Assembly (NCBI GenBank): GCA_030848705.1
Contig: CM061238.1
Coordinates: 81,988,685 to 82,052,684, forward strand
Direction: 5' to 3'
DNA length: 64,000 bases
Origin: Heracleum sosnowskyi
Taxonomy: Eukaryota; Streptophyta; Magnoliopsida; Apiales; Apiaceae
Positions 57,385-64,000 of the stretch are shown in pieces. Position numbers and translations under genes: made by a program. Each line of letters opens with the position of its first letter. The first letter of the stretch is position 1. Below the pieces are notes generated by a model. That model did no database searches. It was not told the DNA's origin and saw nothing but the letters and a program-made list of their open reading frames with translations.

Positions 57385-58825
57385 TTCGACCATTTATTTA
57401 CGACTGCGACTTAGTTTGACTGAAAACCATCGAATTTAGACGCAGTCAAAAGTCTTCTTTGGTCAAACTTAAATTCGACTAAAAACGGTTGCAGTTGAAA
57501 AAGGTCAAAAACAAACGGTCGAAAATACTACTAAATTCGACCATTTTTTCCTGACGGTCGAATTCGCCTCCCGCCACACAATTGCGGGAAAGTTCCCGCG
57601 TGAATCCACATTTGCAAAATATAAATTCGACCACATTTGGTTGAATATATTTTCAGACTTGGTGGCAATTTTTCCGCCATTTTATTTTTGAAATTTCGCA
57701 AGAGAGGGAAACATGCCGCCATTTTGTGGCCTATCTGTTCAGGTATAAATTCGACCTCATACAGTGGAACTTACCTAAATATGACCGTAGTTGGTTGAAA
57801 TTATTCCGTGATATTTTAAAAATAATTGTTTTATTTATTTTAATATTGACAAAAATCATGAAAAATTATATACGAATACAAGGATACATTTTCGTGATAT
57901 TAAAATTTAGTTTGTACAAAGGAAAAATTATATGATTACAGGATTTTGAATTTTAATAGATTTAACACTTTCAAAATTTTAAAAATATATGTAAGTTGTT
58001 TCGAAAAATACAAAAAAAAATGAGAGTGTTCCCAAGTCATTACATACTTATTATATTTTTTTAAAAAAATAATACTAAATCGACAAAAAAATTCTTTGTA
58101 AATCGGTTCATGAACGAAATAACTTGGTAGAACATGAACTTTAGAGTTTGGATTTAGGATTTGGGGTGTACCTTAGGGTTTTGATTTCTAAATTATTATA
58201 AATATTTTTAAATCATCTAACCGTACGGATGTCAATATTTGAATGATTTAAAATCATTTATAATTTTTTTAAATTTATTTAAAAATTCTTTTTTAGATAT
58301 TTTAAGTAATATTAGTTTTTCTTGAAATAAATTCGAACAAAAACCCTAAACGGTCGAAATTAGTTGTAAATTAAACCAGATTTGATCTTAAATATATACT
58401 TTTAGCTGTTTAGGGTCGAAATTAGCTAGTGGAACCTTAAATGGTCGAAAATATATATATGACATTATTTGGTCGAATTTAGCTGTGTGCTTAAATTCGA
58501 CCATGTTGTGTAGAATGTATATATTCGACCCTCTGTGGTCGAATATAACCGTGCCAATTTAGCAACCCTACTGCCTCTTTTCTTTGCAGTTGCCGTTTTC
58601 CCCCAATTTTCTTCTTCTTTCATCATTTTCCCTTCACATGAGCTCCTAATTTATCAAGTAAGTGTATCTTTATGTTCTTAATATTATTGTGTTTGTTTTG
58701 ATTAGTCTAATTATGATTATTTTGCATATATTCATGTGTGAATAAATATTAATGGTTTCTAATTAGTTGTTAAAAGTAAATTTATTGTTGGAAGTTTATA
58801 TCTATATTGTGTATATATTTTGTAG
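57385..58825 (+). promoter_or_regulatory. CACTA subterminal repeats and transposase leader
   Basis: Direct and inverted TTCGAC/GTCGAA-containing units, more than 15 by eye, concentrate at 57,385-57,760 and 58,330-58,560. AT-rich DNA lies between them. Such arrays are the usual binding sites for the element's DNA-binding protein. The gap between the array and the ATG at 58,826 contains a T/C-rich leader and a possible intron acceptor (TTTTGTAG directly before the ATG). Confidence 0.7.
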
Positions 58826-61800
58826 ATGGCATTAAATCGTAGTTGGATTGGTCGTAATCGGTATAATGAGGCTAAATATTTAACAGAAGAATACAAAGTT
58901 GGTGTGGAAAATTTCATTAAACATGCTATAGAAAATATGCAAAAGGAAGACAATGGTCGTGTTAGATGTCCGTGTAGAGAATGTGGAAATTCGTTCTATA
59001 AATATCCTAGTGCCGTGAGAGTTGATTTATATCGACATGGTATCATGTCGTGGTACACTATATGGGATTGTCATGGTGAGGAAGATATGCCGAGTGTTCA
59101 AGTTGGAACGAGTTCTTCTAATACTAATTATAGAGATGATGATATGTATGATGCACATGATGACGATTTTGTGGATTGTGAGAATTTTGAAGAACCAAAT
59201 GCAACAGCAAAGGAATTTTATAGAATGGTGAATACTGCTTCTGAACCAATTTATCCAAACAACGCCAATTTCACAACATTGGAGTTCGTAATGGAGTTGC
59301 TTAATTGGAAAAACAAGCATAATTGCAGTAACAATGGCTTTGATGAGTTACTTCACCTCATTGGATTAGTGTTGCCCGATAATCATAAATTGCCTGAGAA
59401 GTACTACACCGTGCGAAAGATGATTAAAGGGTTGTATATGGAGTATGAAAAGATTGATGCTTGTGAGAATGATTGCATGTTATTTTACAAGGAAAACAGC
59501 AATAAGACGGTTTGTGATATATGCAATGTCGACCGATACAAAGTCCAAAAAGATCCGAAAAGACAGAAGATCCCGTGAAAGATATTGCGATACTTTCCTA
59601 TCACCATGATATTGAAGCGTTTATTCATGTCCGAGAAGGCTGCAAAATGTATGAGATGGCACCATGATAGAGTAGAAGTTGAAGGTCAACTAAGCCACCC
59701 GGCAGATGGTGATGAATGGAAGCAATTTGATCGTAGATTTCCAAGATTTTCAAAGGAGATTCGGAATGTTAGACTTGGACTCGCTACTAATGGATTTGAT
59801 CCCTTTCGCGATGCACATGCTAAGGAATATACTGTATGGCCTATGGTGATTGTTGTGTACAATCTTCCCCCATCCATGTGTACTAAGGCTCCATACATGT
59901 TCATGCCTCTTCTTATTCCCGGGCCGACGGATCTGACAAAAGACTTACATGTTTATCTTATGCCGTTAATTGATGAATTGAAAGAATTATGGCACACAGG
60001 GGTGGAAACATATGACATGTTCTCACGTACCAATTTCATGATGAAGGAAGTACTTTTGTGGACAATTAGTGACTTTCCTGCACTTGCCATGCTTAGCGGG
60101 TGGTCCACTAAGGGTAGGTTGGCATGTCCAGTTTGCATGGGAGAGGTAAAGGCTAAATATCTCAAACATGGAGGTAAATCTACTTTTTATGGCACTGCTC
60201 GGTATTTTTTGGAACCAGATGATCCCCTAAGAAGGAGCACAAAGTTTGGAAGTATTGAGACACGATCAGTCTGTGCTCGACATTCAGGATTACTTGCAAA
60301 GACTATGTGTGAGCAGATACAGTTTCCCCCTCCAGGGAAGACAACAAAGAGAAAACCGAAAGATTATGGCGTGACACATAATTGGACTCACAGTTCTTCA
60401 TTTTTTGAGCTTCCCTATTGGGAGACACTTAGCCTTCGTCATTGCATTGACATTATGCACACTGAAAAAAATGTTTTTGACAACATATTTTTCACAATAC
60501 TTGGAGATGCAAAGAAGTCCAAAGATAACACAAAAGCGAGAAAGGATTGTAAAGAATTACGTGTACACCGTGATTTGTGGATTCGAGATGATAAAACGGA
60601 ACCAGATGCACCATACGTGCTTTCAAGGGAACTAATTCAGAAGTTGTTTAAGTGGATTGATGCATTAAAACTTGCAGATGGGTTCGCCTCAAACATATCT
60701 AGGTGTGTTAATTGGAAGAAGAATTGCATTCGCGGGATGAAATCACATGACGATCACATTTTCATGCAAAAGTTGTTGTCTATCGTTTGTCGTGACTTAC
60801 TTCCGAAACATGTAGCTGATCCTATTATTGAGTTATGCAACTTTTTTCAAGATTTATGCTCTTCCACTCTCAAGTACACAGATTTGCAAAAAATGGAGAA
60901 AGATATAGTGAGGATAATTTCCAAACTTGAAACCGTTTTTATTCCTGGTTTTTTTTAATCCGATGGAGCATTTGCCACTACATTTAGCTACCGAGGCTAA
61001 GTTGGGTGGTCCGTCTAATTGGAGGTGGATGTATTTTGTTGAAAGATACTTGCACAACTTGAAATTGAAAGTTGGAAACAAAGCTCGAGCTGAGGGTTCT
61101 ATGGCACAACGCTACATTGAGGAGGAATGTATACACTTTTGCACGTTGTATTTCGATTCCAAAGTTGGGATAGTGCAAAACTGACTGCGTCGAAATGAGG
61201 CACCTCGAAAGTTTTATGATCCCGACTTGTTAGATGTTTACACGTATCCAACACATCCTATTCTACGGAGTAGAGACAGAATCTTGAGTAATGATGAACA
61301 GAAGCTTGTGACATACTACGTGCTTATTAATTCGCCGGAAGTTGGAAAGTACTTGCGGTAAGATTTTTTTCTATACCATCTTTACTTCAAAATTACGAAC
61401 TTAATTTATAACTCCAATTTATGTGTTTTTTATGTAGTGGGTTCCAAAAATTGGTACAACAACATTACCCCGGTTTCAACGATGCCGAAAAAGAGCAAAT
61501 TCAAAAACAACAATTTAGAGATTGGTTTGAAAGAAGGGTATGTGTTTCCTTTTATACATACACACATGGGCACAAACTTTTGATTGTATAATTTTATTGA
61601 CACATTTATATACTATGTTTTTCATATATTTTTTAGGTGCAAGATGATGAGAAACTCAAGAAAAAATTTATAGACCTAATAAGAGGTCCGATGTTCAAAG
61701 TTGAGTCTTATAGAGAGTGCAAGTGCAATGGTTACAAATTTATTAGCGTAAATGCTAATGAGGTCACTTCACCAAATTCTGGCATAGTTGTCATTGGTGA

Positions 61801-62442
61801 GAAATTTGATTTATTTTTAATATTAAAGTTGTATTTTTTTCTTTATTAATTGCATCCAAATTTTATACAATTATAATTGTATGGACTACTTACGAAGAAA
61901 GCTATGGAAACTATTACGGAAGAGTAGAAGAAGTTCTAAAACTCATCTATCACAACGAGCATTAAGTCATCGTTTTCAAATGTCATTGGTTTGATCACAC
62001 GACACATGTTAAAGTTGATAGACACCGGATGACAACCGTGGATGTGAAATCAAAACTAAGTGCCGAAGACGTGTTTGTGTTGGCAAGCCAAGCCCATCAA
62101 GTGTACTATGCACCAAATATTTCAAATGTAAAATCATCATGGTACACGGTTCTAACAACAAAGAGACGAGAAGTTGATGAAAGTGTGTCAACTAAAGAAA
62201 AGACCAAAATCAATGACGATGCTTTCCAAAATGAAGTGTCAAATGCTTCATCATCACACGTTGAAAGAGTTGTTATTCGTGATCCTTTTAATTTTTTTGT
62301 TGACTTGACAATGTTTGAAAATGATCATTCAATACATTATGAGGAAGAAGAAAGTCAAAAGAATAAGGAAGACGAAAACGAAGATGATGACAAAGAAGAA
62401 AATGAAGATGATGAAATAAGTGATAATGATGATTTAGTGTAA
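58826..62442 (+). pseudogene. CACTA TNP2-type transposase, broken
   Basis: The start is ATG 58,826, giving MALNRSWIGRN. A transposase-associated domain (residues about 3-85, VRCPCRECGNS) and the TNP2/Transposase_21 domain follow (RYFPITMILKRLFMS, FDPFRDAHAKEYTVWPM, KYLKHGGKSTFYG, NWTHSSSFFELPYW, DIMHTEKNVFDN). Lesions: TGA at 59,576-59,578 within KIP-RKILRYFP (CGA to TGA fits CpG decay), one extra T in an eight-T run near 60,949-60,956, a stop near 61,182, and TAA at 61,963-61,965. Introns at 61,358-61,437 and 61,538-61,636 are GT-AG; a third begins at 61,798. The C-terminal part has the typical NGYKF and CHWFD motifs and an acidic tail. It would cut and paste the element, but this copy is inactive. 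Confidence 0.9.
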
Positions 62443-62818
62443 TTCTAAATTAAATTTGTATTAAATGAATTATTTCTTATTTATTTAAATTTTAAATGTT
62501 GAATTTATTCTAATTTTTATGAATTAGGAAAGTAGAATTGTGTTGTTATTTGTAGTATTTGATTTTAGCTCACAGGGACAGGGGATCGGCTGGAAGCAGT
62601 AGCCACTACCTCAAAAAAAATATTGTATGTTAACTTCGACTAAAAAAAAGTCAAAATAAACTGCATGGCTAAGTTCGACTGTATGCGGTAGTAGTAGTTA
62701 ATTCGACCGTTTATTGTCAATAATATTTAAATATATATACACAATTACCCCCATTTTCATTTTTATCTCTCTCGTTTTCTCTCAAATCGAAATTAGGGTT
62801 TTCATTCGCCGACAGTGA
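62443..62818 (+). other. CACTA intergenic part
   Basis: AT-rich DNA with a few TTCGAC units (62,635-62,710), then a CT-rich leader-like stretch (62,750-62,818). Confidence 0.5.
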
Positions 62819-62946
62819 TGGAATCTGAAATCCTACCGCAAAATTCGATTGATACTCAAATCGGACAACTAAATTCGACCGGTACTCAAATCGAACATCA
62901 GAATACTCAGAAGAAATGAAAGATTGACCTCGTTAAGTTAACGCAG
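62819..62946 (+). pseudogene. Possible first exon of the second CACTA gene
   Basis: ATG 62,819 opens 33 codons (MESEILPQNS...) to a TGA at 62,918-62,920. Beyond it, IDLVKLTQ-like codons run to a donor-like GTATGTG at 62,947. Position and leader fit the start of the TNPA-like second gene of CACTA elements, but there is no recognisable domain. Confidence 0.3.
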
Positions 62947-62961
62947 GTATGTGTCTCTTCA

Positions 62962-63178
62962 TTTATGTTTGGTTGGAATTAGAGGTTTTTTGTATGAATT
63001 TAGGGGTTTTTTAAAATTAGGGTTTATGTTTGGTTGGAATTAGGGGTTTCTTTGTATGAATTTAGGGTTTGTTTAAAATTAGGGTTTATGTTTGGTTGGA
63101 ATTAGGGGTTTCTTTGTATGAATTTAGGGTTTGTTTAAAATTAGGGTTTATGTTTGGTTGGAATTAGGGTTTCTTGTT
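62962..63178. repeat. 62-bp tandem repeat, about 3.5 units
   Basis: Units begin TTTATGTTTGGTTGGAATTA at about 62,962, 63,023, 63,085 and 63,147, with nearly identical sequence in the last three. It probably lies in an intron after the donor at 62,947. Confidence 0.9.
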
Positions 63179-63194
63179 CAATGACATCACATAT

Positions 63195-63678
63195 ACATTG
63201 CGAGTGAATTTGAGTCTTGGAATTGAACACGTAACTACAGATATCTTCCTTGATTGTCCTCGAGGAAACTTAATTCTACCAATTTCATCCCTACTTACTA
63301 CTATCATGACAAATTGACTAATACTCCATTAGAGCAGTACTATATTGATTTTAAAGTCACTTAAACACTCAAATTAACGTATATGACCACAAAACTGAGT
63401 GAATCTGGTCCAATTTCGCATTTTTCTGGTGGGCTTTTGAGATATATCTTTCAGTTACATAAAAGTTTAACCTAAGAAAATTGTTCCAGCAAGTCTCAAA
63501 ACATATACTAAGCATCCATATCTGGTTGCAATAAACTTCTCAATCCTTGTGACAGTCCCAATCAATTAGTAAGTCTTTTAGTTGCCGGCAAAGTTCGTAC
63601 TAGTTTCCTATTCCTTATTAAAATAGAATGAGGACACCACACTGTTGAGTGAATTAGTTTGAGATTCACTCGCAATGT
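63195..63678. repeat. Inverted repeat, possible MITE
   Basis: ACATTGCGAGTGAAT at 63,195-63,209 is matched by its exact complement at 63,664-63,678. The intervening 454 bp are AT-rich and non-coding. I saw no target duplication, so a MITE is only suggested. Confidence 0.45.
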
Positions 63679-63908
63679 GGTTAGGACCAGGTCTATGTAT
63701 AAAACTAAAATAAGATAGTGGATCAATCATACATTTTCCTTTTTACTATACTGAAAGGTTGGTGACCAGACTTACCAGAGCTGTATGTGTTTAGAGCTGT
63801 AGGTCTGCTTAAAACATTGTGTTTAATCTAGTTCAAGTTATTAATAAATTTAATAACATATTATATTTCTAGTTTTTAAAACATAAGCACATGGATGACA
63901 ATAACTTA
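63679..63908. other. Intron-like AT-rich DNA
   Basis: No frame or repeat was seen. It would be intronic if the exon at 63,909 is real. Confidence 0.35.
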
Positions 63909-64000
63909 CATACTGAGCAATAGCCTTAATAAAAATCTCCGCCTCATCCTTCAGATCCTGCACTTTAGGTGGCCCATTGATGCAAACATCACAACTGCAA
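63909..64000 (-). CDS. Exon-like fragment, possibly a RecQ-type helicase, partial
   Basis: On the minus strand 30 codons are open from the window edge (CSCDVCINGPPKVQDLKDEA and onward to AIAQY). They end at a good donor, GTAAGT (63,903-63,908). The CxCDxC-INGPP pattern reminds me of the zinc-binding region of a plant RecQ-family helicase, but the piece is too short to be sure. It may be a host gene exon or a captured fragment. The rest lies outside the window. Confidence 0.35.

Larger units (their letters stand above)
57362..63180 (+). mobile_element. Autonomous-type CACTA (En/Spm) element, inactivated, right end not found
   Basis: The left terminus is CACTATAAGAAAG, preceded by TTT. A subterminal array of TTCGACC/GGTCGAA units follows (57,385-57,760, again 58,330-58,560, and a few at 62,630-62,710 and 62,870). 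It carries a TNP2-type transposase gene (58,826-62,442) with introns and a possible second gene start (62,819). I could not find the complementary right terminus, so the element is truncated on the right or extends differently. The end given is approximate. Confidence 0.85.

Noticed and set aside
57531..57935. Short frames near the left end of the second CACTA element
   Set aside because: They lie in the subterminal repeat region and show no conserved domain.
62962..63178. TTTAGGG strings resembling plant telomere repeats
   Set aside because: They occur once or twice per 62-bp unit within a longer repeat and never as head-to-tail heptamers, so this is a minisatellite and not interstitial telomere DNA.

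Overview
This window looks like repeat-rich nuclear DNA of a flowering plant, most likely a eudicot; I cannot name the species. The evidence is the repeat content: four Ty1/copia LTR retrotransposons of Sirevirus-like layout, two CACTA (En/Spm) DNA transposons, a Stowaway-type MITE and a long LTR-like insertion. No tRNA, rRNA, CRISPR or bacterial feature is visible. The only possible host gene is a short exon-like stretch at the right edge.

Positions 1-55,981 form one nested stack that can be read from target-site duplications and interrupted reading frames. The outermost element, D (+ strand), has its 5' part off the left edge and its 3' LTR at 54,977-55,981. Element B (- strand) lies in the gag region of D, with its 5' LTR at 41,557-42,364 and its end off the left edge. 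B is interrupted three times: by element A (+, 6,444-18,177, TSD GCTAC) in the reverse transcriptase/RNase H region, by element C (+, 19,905-33,726, TSD AGTTY) in integrase, and by a CACTA element (37,237-41,393, TSD ATA) near the start of gag. D is also interrupted, in reverse transcriptase, by a 2,961-bp LTR-like unit (45,723-48,683). A is the youngest: its two 494-bp LTRs look identical. The LTRs of C differ at roughly 14 sites in 1.1 kb.

All four copia elements share one plan: LTR, PBS matching initiator-tRNA-Met (seen in A and B), gag with CCHC knuckles, pol (protease, integrase, RT, RNase H), a non-coding spacer, a very large extra reading frame (ORF2, about 1,100-1,500 residues), a GGGGGAGAT polypurine tract and the 3' LTR. 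ORF2 has a conserved N-terminal domain, a long acidic/basic linker with NLS-like clusters and coiled coil, and a conserved C-terminal domain. It shows no obvious signal peptide or membrane segment.

The most unusual signal is that each family carries its own short motif scattered through LTRs, gag, pol linker, spacer and ORF2, in several reading frames and on both strands. The motifs are AACTCTGA in A, TGACAG in B, TTCGATAGTTTT in C and ACGGATG in D, and in places they are amplified into small tandem arrays. I suggest, as inference, that these are recognition sites of an element-encoded factor, possibly ORF2, by analogy with the VANC anti-silencing proteins of Arabidopsis VANDAL transposons.

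To the right, 55,982-57,361 is AT-rich DNA with a Stowaway MITE. Positions 57,362 to about 63,180 hold an inactivated CACTA element with a TNP2-type transposase (nonsense codons, one frameshift, introns) and TTCGACC subterminal repeats. The last 0.8 kb has an inverted repeat and an exon-like segment on the minus strand.
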